Counted from the first letter of the stretch, positions 43,270-51,617 are shown. The stretch: 64,000 nucleotides of DNA from Flavobacterium erciyesense (GCF_018069925.1 NZ_JAGPXB010000012.1:1-64000); one strand, 5' to 3'. A program made the numbers and translations. The notes: a model not told the origin generated them from the sequence alone.

Positions 43270-44736
43270 ATGACTTTACTACAAAATTCTATAAAACTAG
43301 CACTGCTTTTGAGCTTTAGTATGGCCACAAGTAACTGCTCGTCGTCAAGCGATACTACTGAGGTTGTAGTTACGCCCGCTCCTACTACACCGCCTACAAC
43401 TGGAACCAATCAAATGGATTTTTGGTTAACCAAAGGCAATCAAACTATACTATTACAAAAACAGCCGGGTAATTTGACTTTTGGCAACAGTACAAATACT
43501 TATGCTAACATTGAAGTGGATGAAAGCAAAACATTTCAGACTATTGACGGTTTTGGTTATACACTAACAGGTGGTAGTGCTCAAGTTATCAATCAACTTT
43601 CAGCACAAAAAAGACAAGAACTTTTAAAGGAGTTATTCGGTAATGATGCTAACGGAATTGCAATTAGTTATTTACGTCTAAGTATTGGCGCATCAGACTT
43701 AAATGCGACACCATTCACATACGATGATCTTCCAAATGGGCAAACAGATGTTACACTATCTAAATTTAGTTTGACTCCTGATCAAGCAGATGTAATCCCG
43801 ATGTTAAAAGAGATTATAGCCATAAATCCGACAATCAAAATTATGGCAACACCATGGTCTCCGCCAGTTTGGATGAAAGACAATAACAGTTTTGTTGGAG
43901 GAAGTTTAAAACCCGAATTTTACAATGTATATGCGAAATATTTTGTGAAATACATTCAAGCCATGAAGGCCGAAGGAATAACAATTGATGCCATTACACC
44001 TCAAAACGAACCCTTACATCCTGGCAACAATCCAAGTATGTTAATGCTGGCGCAACAACAAGCTGATTTTATTAAAAATCATTTAGGTCCAGAATTTAAA
44101 GCTGCAAACCTCAACACAAAAATTGTAGCGTACGACCATAATTGCAATAAACCCGAATATCCTATAGCTGTTTTGGGAGACACAGGAGCAAATCCCTTTG
44201 TAGACGGGTCGGCATTTCACCTTTACGAAGGCGATATCAGCGCACTTGAAACCGTTCACAATGCTTTCCCTACCAAAAACATTTATTTTACAGAGCAGTA
44301 CACCTCGTCAACAGGTAGTTTTTCTGGAGATTTAAAATGGCATGTGAAAAATGTAATCATCGGCTCTATGCGCAATTGGAGTAAAACAGCTTTAGAATGG
44401 AATTTAGCCAATAATGCCTCTTTCGATCCAAATACTCCCGGTGGTTGTACAACTTGTAAAGGAGCATTGACCATTAATAGCAGCGATAGCTTTACTAGAA
44501 ATGTTGGCTACTATATTATTGCTCATGCTTCAAAATTTGTTCCAACCGGCTCTGTACGCATTTCAAGCAACAATTCAGGAAATTTAAATACCGTTGCTTT
44601 TAAAACCCCTGCAGGAAAAAAAGTTTTATTAATTGAAAACGACGGAGAAACAACTACTTTATTCAACATCAAATACAACGGAACATGGATTACTACTTCA
44701 TTAGAAGGAAATTCAGTAGGAACTTATATTTGGTAA
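43270..44736 (+). CDS. GH30 family glycoside hydrolase lipoprotein
   Basis: This 488-residue retaining beta-glycosidase belongs to GH30. The lipobox (SMATSNC, Cys23) anchors it to a membrane, and a Thr/Pro-rich linker follows. The acid/base Glu is E247 in TPQNEP and the nucleophile is E342 in IYFTEQYT. The DGFGYTLTGGSA and ATPWSPPVWMK motifs are typical of the (beta/alpha)8 barrel. GH30 includes endo-beta-1,6-glucanases and glucosylceramidases; a cell-surface lipoprotein in a susCD locus points to glucan cutting, perhaps beta-1,6. It is in one operon with the EEP protein and a second GH30. Confidence 0.9.
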   Translation: MTLLQNSIKLALLLSFSMATSNCSSSSDTTEVVVTPAPTTPPTTGTNQMDFWLTKGNQTILLQKQPGNLTFGNSTNTYANIEVDESKTFQTIDGFGYTLTGGSAQVINQLSAQKRQELLKELFGNDANGIAISYLRLSIGASDLNATPFTYDDLPNGQTDVTLSKFSLTPDQADVIPMLKEIIAINPTIKIMATPWSPPVWMKDNNSFVGGSLKPEFYNVYAKYFVKYIQAMKAEGITIDAITPQNEPLHPGNNPSMLMLAQQQADFIKNHLGPEFKAANLNTKIVAYDHNCNKPEYPIAVLGDTGANPFVDGSAFHLYEGDISALETVHNAFPTKNIYFTEQYTSSTGSFSGDLKWHVKNVIIGSMRNWSKTALEWNLANNASFDPNTPGGCTTCKGALTINSSDSFTRNVGYYIIAHASKFVPTGSVRISSNNSGNLNTVAFKTPAGKKVLLIENDGETTTLFNIKYNGTWITTSLEGNSVGTYIW

Positions 44737-44758
44737 AAGCACATTTTATTCAATACAA

Positions 44759-46216
44759 ATGAAAAAAACAACAACTTTAGCACTTGCAGCAACAACTTTT
44801 TTTGCCTTTTCTCAACCCAAAAAAGCAAATCAAACTGCAGCATTTACAACATCCGGCAAAACCATTACGGTGTATACCACAGCAGAAAATACAAAATTGC
44901 GACTGTCTCCAACAGACAAATTGAGTTTCGGTATAGCCAAACAACCCCTTGAAACTGAGATTTCAGTTTTTGTAGAACCAAACAAGACTTTTCAAACATT
45001 CATGGGCATAGGTGGAGCAATAACTGACGCAAGCGCGGAAGTTTTTGCAAAATTAAGTAAAAGCAAACAGCAAGAATTACTGCAAGCCTATTACAATACT
45101 GAAAACGGAATTGGTTATTCGCTACTAAGAACAACAATTCATAGTTCTGATTTTTCAAGTGGAAGTTATACTTACGTGAAAGAAGGCGATAGTGAACTAA
45201 AATCGTTTAACATTGACCACGATCAAAAATACCGCATCCCGATGATCAAGGAAGCAATCAAAACGGCTGGTGGAAAATTAACACTGTATGTTTCACCTTG
45301 GAGCCCACCTGCATTTATGAAAAGCACTGGCAATATGTTGAAAGGCGGAACTTTGAAACCTGAATTCAATCAAGCATGGGCCAATTATTACGCTAAATTT
45401 ATAAAAGCCTATGAAAAAGAGGGAATGCCTATTTGGGGACTTACGGTACAAAACGAACCTATGGCTACCCAAACTTGGGAATCATGTATTTATACTGCCG
45501 AGGCTGAACGCGATTTCTTAAAAAACTTTCTCGGACCAACCTTAAAGAAAGAAGGCTTAGGCGATAAAAAAATTGTTGTTTGGGATCATAACCGAGATTT
45601 AATAAATCAAAGAGCAAATGTCATTTTTTCTGATCCAGAAGCATCAAAATATGCCTGGGGAATCGGATTTCATTGGTACGAAACTTGGGCAGGCGGTGCG
45701 CCTATGTTTGAAAATATTCAAAAAGTCAATGAGGCATACCCCACAAAAAACCTCTTGTTTACTGAAGGTTGCGTGGAGAAATTTGATGCCAATAAATACC
45801 AATTGTGGGCTAATGGCGAACGTTACGGCACTAACATGATTCACGATTTTAATAACGGCACCGTTGGATGGACGGACTGGAATATTCTTTTAGACCAAAA
45901 TGGGGGTCCGAATCATGTGGGGAACTTCTGTTTTGCACCAATCCACGCTGACACTAATTCGGGAGAACTTATTTATACACCAAGCTATTACTACATTGGC
46001 CATTTTTCTAAATTCATTCGACCAGATGCCAAAAGAGTGAGTACGGCGGTAAGCCGAAGCTCTTTAATCAGTACATCATTTTTAAATAAAAACGGTAAAA
46101 TGGTAACGGTAGTAATGAATCAAGGAGATAAAAATGTAACTTACAATTTGATCATCTCTAATGAAAAAACAGTAATCGAAATCCCCGCGCACGGCATTCA
46201 AACCTTGGTATACTAG
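44759..46216 (+). CDS. GH30 family glycoside hydrolase, secreted
   Basis: This second GH30 has 485 residues and a short cleavable signal (1-19) rather than a lipobox. The acid/base Glu is E233 in LTVQNEPM and the nucleophile is E336 in LLFTEGCV. The stretch WNILLDQNGGPNHVGNFCFAPI and IGHFSKFIRP are close to GH30 subfamily 1 (glucocerebrosidase-like) sequences. It and the lipoprotein GH30 probably act in sequence, one at the surface and one in the periplasm. A hairpin terminator closes the operon. Exact specificity cannot be fixed from sequence. Confidence 0.9.
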   Translation: MKKTTTLALAATTFFAFSQPKKANQTAAFTTSGKTITVYTTAENTKLRLSPTDKLSFGIAKQPLETEISVFVEPNKTFQTFMGIGGAITDASAEVFAKLSKSKQQELLQAYYNTENGIGYSLLRTTIHSSDFSSGSYTYVKEGDSELKSFNIDHDQKYRIPMIKEAIKTAGGKLTLYVSPWSPPAFMKSTGNMLKGGTLKPEFNQAWANYYAKFIKAYEKEGMPIWGLTVQNEPMATQTWESCIYTAEAERDFLKNFLGPTLKKEGLGDKKIVVWDHNRDLINQRANVIFSDPEASKYAWGIGFHWYETWAGGAPMFENIQKVNEAYPTKNLLFTEGCVEKFDANKYQLWANGERYGTNMIHDFNNGTVGWTDWNILLDQNGGPNHVGNFCFAPIHADTNSGELIYTPSYYYIGHFSKFIRPDAKRVSTAVSRSSLISTSFLNKNGKMVTVVMNQGDKNVTYNLIISNEKTVIEIPAHGIQTLVY

Positions 46217-46523
46217 AACATCTGTTTTTAAAACTAATCTAATGAAAAATTTATTTTAAAAAAGGGAACTTCAACTTGAATTTTTTAGAATTCGGAACGG
46301 TAACTAAATAAATTCTTAACAGTAGCTAAAAGGTTCCTATCAAATTTAAAAATTAGTTCAAAATTAAAAAACGCAGCAAACAGTATTTCAACATACTGCT
46401 TACTGCGTTTTTGTTTGCAATTTAACCAACAATTAAATTTCAGTGCGACTCAAATAAGAAGAAATCATTCCTTTTTAAAGCGTTGTAATGAGACACTTTT
46501 TATGCTTTGCTTTCAAAATCTTT
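46217..46523. other. Intergenic region after the PUL
   Basis: This 307-base AT-rich spacer holds the PUL terminator at 46367-46412 and no coding frame of note. Confidence 0.55.
46367..46412 (+). terminator. Terminator of the PUL operon
   Basis: AAAAACGCAG pairs with CTGCGTTTTT and an inner CAGTA pairs with TACTG. The stem is followed by further T residues. It lies about 150 bases after the second GH30 stop. Confidence 0.75.
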
Positions 46524-46838
46524 TTATTTTTTATTGGCCGCTATTAAAATTCCATCAATATTTTCTTCAGTAAATTTACTTCCAGATAACAAAACCAATT
46601 TGTTTTTTAGCATATCAGATAACATTGTTTCAAAAAATAAAACTGCTTTTTTCTCATCTTCGGTTTCTGGTTTTTTTGAAGCTCCCAAAAAGATTTGCAC
46701 TAAACTTTCATAAAATGCTATAGTTTTTGGAGACCTTTTGAATTCTTTAAATAAAGATTCACCAGTAAAAACGAGATGTGCAGGTTTTGATGATTCAATA
46801 AAAGCCGCTTGTTTTACAGGCAAATCTTTAGAACTCAA
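46524..46838 (-). CDS. Small protein of unknown function, 5' end probably frameshifted
   Basis: The open frame of 104 residues begins at TTG (46838); no family is recognised. It is helical and Lys/Glu-rich (SSKPAHLVFTGESLFKEFKRSPKT). Just upstream, an ATG at 46860 (minus strand) opens MRKSYFQIEF and stops. Removing one base from the A5 run at about codon 2-3 would join that ATG to this frame and read MRKVTFKLSSKDLPVK, a natural protein start. So either it starts at TTG, or the gene carries a one-base insertion, or the base is a sequencing error. It lies alone between the PUL and the NUDIX regulator. Confidence 0.5.
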   Translation of the reverse strand: MSSKDLPVKQAAFIESSKPAHLVFTGESLFKEFKRSPKTIAFYESLVQIFLGASKKPETEDEKKAVLFFETMLSDMLKNKLVLLSGSKFTEENIDGILIAANKK

Positions 46839-46860
46839 TTTGAAAGTAACTTTTTCTCAT

Positions 46861-47178
46861 AGCGATGATTTTTTTAATCCGCAGTTAATCTCGTTTGTTT
46901 CGTAATAATGAAGCAATGCAAAAAACACATTTGAAAAACATTGCGTTACAATATTTTTGCTAATGATTTTTACATAATTTAAATAACCAAATCGACAATG
47001 AAACAGAAAAATATATTTCTACATTCTTTCTTTAAAATTAGGAAATTCGCTTGCGGAATTTAATTTCTCCCAAAAGGAACTTTCTCACATTCAAAAAAAT
47101 TTACTGTTTTAATTTCCGAGTAAAAATATACTAAATTGCGCCTCATAAAAGTGTACTAATTTCAAGAGTGAAAGTCCC
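46861..47178. other. Intergenic region upstream of the NUDIX regulator
   Basis: This AT-rich stretch of about 320 bases contains the imperfect direct repeats listed at 47122-47162 and a short frame near 47020-47108 (LGNSLAEFNFSQKELSHIQK) with no start codon, possibly a gene remnant. Nothing else is supported. Confidence 0.5.
47122..47162. promoter_or_regulatory. Imperfect direct repeats before the NUDIX regulator, candidate operator
   Basis: AAAAATATACTAAATT (47122-47137) and AAAAGTGTACTAATTT (47147-47162) agree at 13 of 16 positions with a 25-base period and a shared TACTAA core. They end 16 bases before the regulator's ATG, a usual place for autoregulation. Confidence 0.4.
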
Positions 47179-47934
47179 ATGTTAAAGAGCGTTTTAGAAA
47201 ATAAAGAATTATACCAACCCGGTTTATCAATAGATTGCGTGATTTTTGGATTTCATGACAACCAATTAAAAGTGTTATTAATCAAAACAAAGTACAGTAA
47301 TAAATGGGCTTTGCCGGGAGGTTTTGTGTCTTTAAATGAAGGAATTGATGAAGCTGCCGTAACGGTTTTGCACCGTAGAACAGGTTTAAATGGAATTTTT
47401 TTAAGACAATTTTCAACTTTTGGTGCCGCAAACCGCTGCGATGTAGAGGTGAGCAACAACATTCTACGCTTTTATAACATACCAATCGAAGATGGAAAAT
47501 GGTTTGCTAGTCGTTTTGTTACAGTTGGTTACTATGCATTAGTTGATTTTTTACAAACCATTCCGCAGCCATTGGCAGCTGATGAAATTGTGGAATGGAT
47601 TGACCATGATGCCGTTCCTGAATTGGTTTTGGACCATAAAGAAATTCTAGATAAAGCATTAGCTACATTACGAAACGAATTAAATCTTACACCTGTTGGT
47701 TACAATTTGCTACCTGAAAAATTTACAATTCCAGAATTACAAAAATTATACGAAACCATTTTAGGAAAAAAATTAGACCGTCGTAATTTTTTAAGAAAGA
47801 TTACAGCTATTGGGATACTGATAAAACTTGACGAGAAGAAGAGCAATGTTGCTCACAAAGCACCTAACTTATACCGCTTTGATAAAGAAAAATACGAGGC
47901 AGTAGTTAAAAACGGAATCAACCAAGGTTGGTAG
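47179..47934 (+). CDS. NUDIX-fold transcriptional regulator (NrtR/AraR-like)
   Basis: This 251-residue protein has an N-terminal NUDIX domain (residues 15-150) and a C-terminal winged-helix domain (about 170-245), the layout of NrtR and the Bacteroides AraR-type regulators. The NUDIX box G-x5-E-x7-REUxEE-x-GU survives only at its start (GGFVSLNEG). The catalytic REUxEE is replaced by TVLHRR, so pyrophosphohydrolase activity is unlikely and the domain should act as a ligand sensor. Sugar control is plausible from the upstream GH30 locus but not shown. A direct-repeat operator candidate lies just before it and a terminator just after. Confidence 0.88.
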   Translation: MLKSVLENKELYQPGLSIDCVIFGFHDNQLKVLLIKTKYSNKWALPGGFVSLNEGIDEAAVTVLHRRTGLNGIFLRQFSTFGAANRCDVEVSNNILRFYNIPIEDGKWFASRFVTVGYYALVDFLQTIPQPLAADEIVEWIDHDAVPELVLDHKEILDKALATLRNELNLTPVGYNLLPEKFTIPELQKLYETILGKKLDRRNFLRKITAIGILIKLDEKKSNVAHKAPNLYRFDKEKYEAVVKNGINQGW

Positions 47935-47947
47935 AATTAGAAATAAA

Positions 47948-47975
47948 AAAACTCCTTAATTTCTTAAGGAGTTTT
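47948..47975 (+). terminator. Terminator after the NUDIX regulator
   Basis: AAAACTCCTTAA and TTAAGGAGTTTT form a perfect 12-bp stem with a 4-base loop, 13 bases after the stop codon. The flanking A-run and T-run make it usable in both directions. Confidence 0.85.
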
Positions 47976-47977
47976 CT

Positions 47978-48010
47978 GTGGGCTGTCAGGGATTGAAATC
48001 GAACACTTGA
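47978..48010 (-). other. Degenerate tRNA 3'-end-like sequence, possible attachment-site relic
   Basis: Read on the minus strand the segment is GTGTTCGATTTCAATCCC followed by TGACAGCCCAC. It resembles a T-loop (GTTCGA..AATCC) and acceptor 3' strand with a small insertion. It lies at the border between core genes and the metal-resistance region. No complete tRNA can be folded, so this is a weak hint only. Confidence 0.25.
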
Positions 48011-48118
48011 TACCAATTTTGGCATTTTTTGATAGCTTAAACTAATAAGCATTTAGAAAACGCAAGTGATTAATGGACTGTTCAATTTCTAGAATTAAAA
48101 GTTTTACCGGCTACAATT

Positions 48119-48847
48119 CTACTTCATTAATTTCTCAGCGTCATTCAATCTTTGCGCTACATTGTCCCAATTTATAATGTTAAACAAAGCATCTACAAAA
48201 TCAGTTCGCTTATTTTTGTACTTCAAATAATAGGCGTGTTCCCAAACATCAATAACTAATATTGGAATTGCACCCCATTGCGTTAGTTTTTCGTGGTTTT
48301 CACATTGTAGAACTACAAGCCCATCACTATAAGGTTGATAGGCTACTATACCCCAACCATTACCATCAACATTTTTTGCGGTAGCTGCAATTAAGACTTT
48401 CAATCTGTCGAAACTACCAAAGCTTTTCTCAATTCGTTTCAGCAAATTTCCTTGTGGCATGTTGCTTTTATTCGTAAGATTTGTCCAAAATATTGAATGT
48501 AAGATATGAGATGAAAAATGATACGATAGTTTTTTTGTCCAAAAATCAACTGTTTCCAAATTGTTTTCATCCAATGCTTTTTTAATCATTTGCATATCCT
48601 TGTTTGCGCCTTTTACCGCCCCGCCGTGATGAAAAGTATAATGTAGATGTAAGGTTTCCGCATCCATGTAAGGTTCTAAAAAACTTTCGTTATACGGTAA
48701 TGTTTGTTGAATATAATTGCCATTTGCATCAACCAATTTATCAATAGAATTATCGGATAAATTTTCAGCAAACGCATTCGTAGTAGGAAGCACTAATGCT
48801 GCTGCTCCAAATAAAGTACTCGATTTTAAAAAATCTTTTCTGTTCAT
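48119..48847 (-). CDS. Exported Fe/Mn superoxide dismutase of the chromate operon
   Basis: This 242-residue SOD of the Fe/Mn family is preceded by an export signal (MNRKDFLKSSTLFGAAALVLPTTNAFA). That signal is Tat-like in layout but has Arg-Lys rather than Arg-Arg. Metal ligands are seen in LHLHYTFHH (first His), SSHILHSIFW, and VIDVWEHAYYLKY (Asp and His). It disproportionates superoxide, which arises when chromate is reduced. Its start overlaps the chrA stop by four bases. This parallels the chrC (SOD-like) gene of the Ochrobactrum chrBACF operon, so a protective role in chromate stress is inferred. Confidence 0.92.
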   Translation of the reverse strand: MNRKDFLKSSTLFGAAALVLPTTNAFAENLSDNSIDKLVDANGNYIQQTLPYNESFLEPYMDAETLHLHYTFHHGGAVKGANKDMQMIKKALDENNLETVDFWTKKLSYHFSSHILHSIFWTNLTNKSNMPQGNLLKRIEKSFGSFDRLKVLIAATAKNVDGNGWGIVAYQPYSDGLVVLQCENHEKLTQWGAIPILVIDVWEHAYYLKYKNKRTDFVDALFNIINWDNVAQRLNDAEKLMK

Positions 48848-50010
48848 AATATTAATTTTATAAGAACCCCAACAACTGCTGATGCCGCAATAATATAAGG
48901 TTCTTGAATTTTCTTGATATAAAGTAAAGCAAAAATTGTTGCAATAGCTATTAGCGTTGTTGGAATATCCAAAATACTTCTAGATGCAATTACACCAACA
49001 GCTCCCACCAATGCCCCAACAACTGCCGCAGTAATTCCATCTACAAAAGCTTTGATAGATTGGTTTTGCGCTATTTTCTTAAAGGATGGAGCCAAAGCGA
49101 TTGTAAATAAATAACACGGTAAAAATGTAGCGAAAGCAGCAACCAAAGCACCCGGAAAACCAGCAACTAAATAACCAATAAAGCCAACAGTAATAACAAC
49201 TGGACCAGGTGTAATCATTGCTACGGCAACCGCATCAACAAATTGATGTTCCGTTAACCATTGGTTTTCTACTACGACACCTGAATGTAAAAAGGGTACA
49301 ATTGCCAATCCACTACCAAATACAAAAGCTCCCGCTTTGGCAAAAAAGACAGCAATTTTCATAAGAGTAGAATTGTCATAGTTCCAAAAACCAACTTGTA
49401 ATAAAACAATAGAATTGGTTGTTTTACCATTAAACCATTTTGGTGGTGCTTTGACAAACATATATATAATCCCCGCCAATACAAATAACAAAACTTGTTC
49501 CTGTTGTGTAACCAATGTTACAACTATTGCTACTACAAAAAACAGCCACAATAACCAATTCGTTTTAAAAGAGATTACATTAAATTTGCCGATAGATTTT
49601 ATCGTTAGTTTATAGGAACTCATTACAATAATACCAATAACAGCCGCACCTACACCATAAAAAACGGCTTGTATCCAAGATAATCCTCCGTATAACTTGT
49701 AAACGATGCCCAATAGCACCACCATTATAAAAGAAGGCAAAATAAAGGCAAAACCAATCAACGTTGCCCCTAAAAAACTATAATGTACAAATCCAAGGTA
49801 AATGGCTAATTGTGCCGCTAACGGACCTGGTGCTAATTGCGCCAAGGCTAAGCCTTCTTTATATTCATCTTCAGAAATCCATTTTTGATCTTCGACTAAA
49901 TCTCGGTGCATATAACCAACCAATGCTACTGGACCGCCAAAACCAGTTGTCCCTAATTTCAGGAAATAAAGAAGCAACTCTTTTAAATTATATATTGGAT
50001 TTTCTTTCAT
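48844..50010 (-). CDS. chrA: Chromate efflux transporter ChrA
   Basis: This long-chain CHR family transporter (388 residues, two CHR halves) exports chromate. The N-half carries LGTTGFGGPVALVGYMHRDLV and LAQLAPGPLAAQLAIYLG; the C-half repeats the pattern in FVFGSGLAIVPFLHSGVV and MITPGPVVITVGFIGYLVAG. About ten hydrophobic segments are present. It shares an ATGA-type four-base overlap with the downstream SOD gene and lies 12 bases after the barrel gene, within the operon headed by the ChrB-AraC fusion. Confidence 0.95.
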   Translation of the reverse strand: MKENPIYNLKELLLYFLKLGTTGFGGPVALVGYMHRDLVEDQKWISEDEYKEGLALAQLAPGPLAAQLAIYLGFVHYSFLGATLIGFAFILPSFIMVVLLGIVYKLYGGLSWIQAVFYGVGAAVIGIIVMSSYKLTIKSIGKFNVISFKTNWLLWLFFVVAIVVTLVTQQEQVLLFVLAGIIYMFVKAPPKWFNGKTTNSIVLLQVGFWNYDNSTLMKIAVFFAKAGAFVFGSGLAIVPFLHSGVVVENQWLTEHQFVDAVAVAMITPGPVVITVGFIGYLVAGFPGALVAAFATFLPCYLFTIALAPSFKKIAQNQSIKAFVDGITAAVVGALVGAVGVIASRSILDIPTTLIAIATIFALLYIKKIQEPYIIAASAVVGVLIKLIL

Positions 50011-50022
50011 AAATAAGATATT

Positions 50023-50523
50023 CTAAAAGGCTATACCAAATTGGAAACCTACAGTAAAATTGGCTGGATGGTCATTTCCAAACCTAACCGGTAATGGAAT
50101 GGCAACATAATAACTGCTGTTGGCATTTTTTATTACTGTTTTGTTGAATACTGGAGTTACGCCATATCTACCATTAGTTTCAAAAGCGGCTCTGCCTGCA
50201 AATGTGTAGCCGTTTCCTAGTGCTACCAGCACGCCAGGATGAAATAATAAACTATTGACTTTACTGATTCCATCTTCTGCTCTTATATTAGGAACTATTT
50301 CAAAGGAAAAACCAATTTTAGAGCTTTTCCATATGTTAATTCCTGTTGGAAAACCAACAGCGTAATAATCTTTAAAGTTTAAAGTAGTTTCATCTTCACT
50401 GAAAGTTACTATAGGATGAACTACACCAAAATAGCCCGTAATTTTTGGATAGGTTGTTTGTCCAATAGCAGAAAAAGAAAATACTAATAAAGCAGGAAGC
50501 AGAAAATGTTTGAAGGGAATCAT
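50023..50523 (-). CDS. Predicted outer-membrane beta-barrel protein of the chromate operon
   Basis: The 166-residue product has a signal peptide (1-21, ending IGQ) and alternating strands with aromatic ends. It finishes in FTVGFQFGIAF, a terminal Phe typical of outer-membrane barrels. No named family is recognised. It lies between the regulator and chrA in the same orientation, 12 bases from chrA, so it may form a channel or stress-related barrel for the chromate system. The promoter candidate directly upstream of its ATG suggests a regulated start here. Confidence 0.8.
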   Translation of the reverse strand: MIPFKHFLLPALLVFSFSAIGQTTYPKITGYFGVVHPIVTFSEDETTLNFKDYYAVGFPTGINIWKSSKIGFSFEIVPNIRAEDGISKVNSLLFHPGVLVALGNGYTFAGRAAFETNGRYGVTPVFNKTVIKNANSSYYVAIPLPVRFGNDHPANFTVGFQFGIAF

Positions 50524-50543
50524 ATAGTTTGTGTTTTTTTTTA

Positions 50544-50578
50544 CAAAACTATATAGGTTAAATAAGTATAAATAGTAT
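50544..50578 (-). promoter_or_regulatory. Putative promoter and activator box of the chromate operon
   Basis: On the minus strand TAGTTTTG (50544-50551) matches TAnnTTTG exactly, 21 bases before the barrel gene start. Just upstream lie two near-repeats, AAATAAGTAT (50560-50569) and AAATAGTAT (50570-50578) as read on the plus strand, about 10 bases apart and at the -20 to -35 position suited to an AraC-type regulator. An inverted repeat with a T9 loop (about 50522-50555) spans the start region. Confidence 0.45.
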
Positions 50579-50579
50579 G

Positions 50580-51449
50580 TTATTTACCTTTTGTATCTGG
50601 ATTACTTTTTTGTATATTTTTTCGATAGGAGGAAGGATTTTTTCCTGTACTCTGCTTGAATATTCTCGTAAAATGACTTTGATCTGAAAACCCCGTCATA
50701 TAGGCTATTTCAGTAAGTGTATAGCTTGAATTCTGAATAAGAGTAATTGCTTTCTCTATTCGTAATTTTCTAACATAATCACCAAAATTAAGATCTTCAA
50801 AATACTTTGAAAACTCCCTTGATAAGTAGGAAGGATTAAGCTCTAAATCATTAGAAATCTTCTTTAAGTCAAAAGTGAATTGGGTATCAATCTGATCCTG
50901 AATAATTGCTTTTAAGTCTTTAACCCAATCTGGTGCTTTCTTATTATTTATTTTTTTCTCCTTTAAAAATTTATGATACACTTCGTGCAACATATTTTCA
51001 AAAGGACTATTCTGTAAATGATTTTGTTCATATAAATTTGTAGCCCAACTGTACAGGGCATCATAAATAACCATTCCGCTTTCCAATAATTTATAATCAT
51101 CAGTAATATTATAGGAAAGACCAGCTGAAATAGCCCAAAGTCCCGCGGATTCTTTTGCAATATCATGTCTGTCCGTATCTGCACCACGAACAATATCTGC
51201 TATAATTAGAATAGCAGGGTCTTTAATTTCATATTTTTTTACGATGTAGTCAAAGGTACTTTGCTCGTTGTAATGTGTAAATTCCACATTAGGAATGTCA
51301 AATGGAATGGCCTCAAACTCTTTTGCTTTATCTAAAACTTCGTTGAATGGAACATAAATAAATTCAGCCTCTAGGTCCACAAAAGTTTTTATTAACCAAG
51401 GGGAAGCTATTCTATCAATTTTAGGTCGTTCTCTAGTGATCCATTTCAT
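50580..51449 (-). CDS. ChrB-domain / AraC-HTH fusion regulator
   Basis: The 289-residue protein joins two families. Residues 1-145 match the ChrB C-terminal (chromate resistance) domain: RERPKIDRIASPWLIKTFVDLEAEFIYVPFNEV and ADIVRGADTDRHD are its signatures. Residues 180-280 form an AraC-type double helix-turn-helix: LNPSYLSREFSKYFEDLNFGDYVRKLRIEKAI and TEIAYMTGFSDQSHFTRIFKQSTG. A canonical ChrB has a different N-terminal DNA-binding part, so this is a domain-swapped regulator. It lies upstream of the barrel, chrA and SOD genes on the same strand and probably activates them when chromate is present. Confidence 0.88.
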   Translation of the reverse strand: MKWITRERPKIDRIASPWLIKTFVDLEAEFIYVPFNEVLDKAKEFEAIPFDIPNVEFTHYNEQSTFDYIVKKYEIKDPAILIIADIVRGADTDRHDIAKESAGLWAISAGLSYNITDDYKLLESGMVIYDALYSWATNLYEQNHLQNSPFENMLHEVYHKFLKEKKINNKKAPDWVKDLKAIIQDQIDTQFTFDLKKISNDLELNPSYLSREFSKYFEDLNFGDYVRKLRIEKAITLIQNSSYTLTEIAYMTGFSDQSHFTRIFKQSTGKNPSSYRKNIQKSNPDTKGK

Positions 51450-51577
51450 CTATAGTTGTTTATAAGTTTTTTTGTTTAATATATTTTTTATTAAACTTAG
51501 AGAGGAGAGAAAAATTCCAGTTGTCTAAAGTAACATTATCAAAAGGGTTGTTGCTTTTTTTTAATGTTTAATTGTAA

Positions 51578-51617
51578 AAAAACACCCTTTGAATCCGTAA
51601 GAAATAAGGGTGTTTTT
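51578..51617. terminator. Hairpin terminator between the RND operon and the chromate regulator
   Basis: AAAAACACCCTT and AAGGGTGTTTTT form a perfect 12-bp stem with a 16-base loop, flanked by an A-run on the left and a T-run on the right, so it can end transcripts from either side. It would close the minus-strand metal-efflux operon. Confidence 0.78.

Noticed and set aside
47020-47108. Start-less frame LGNSLAEFNFSQKELSHIQK
   Set aside because: It has no start codon and is flanked by stops; it could be a remnant but is too short to support.
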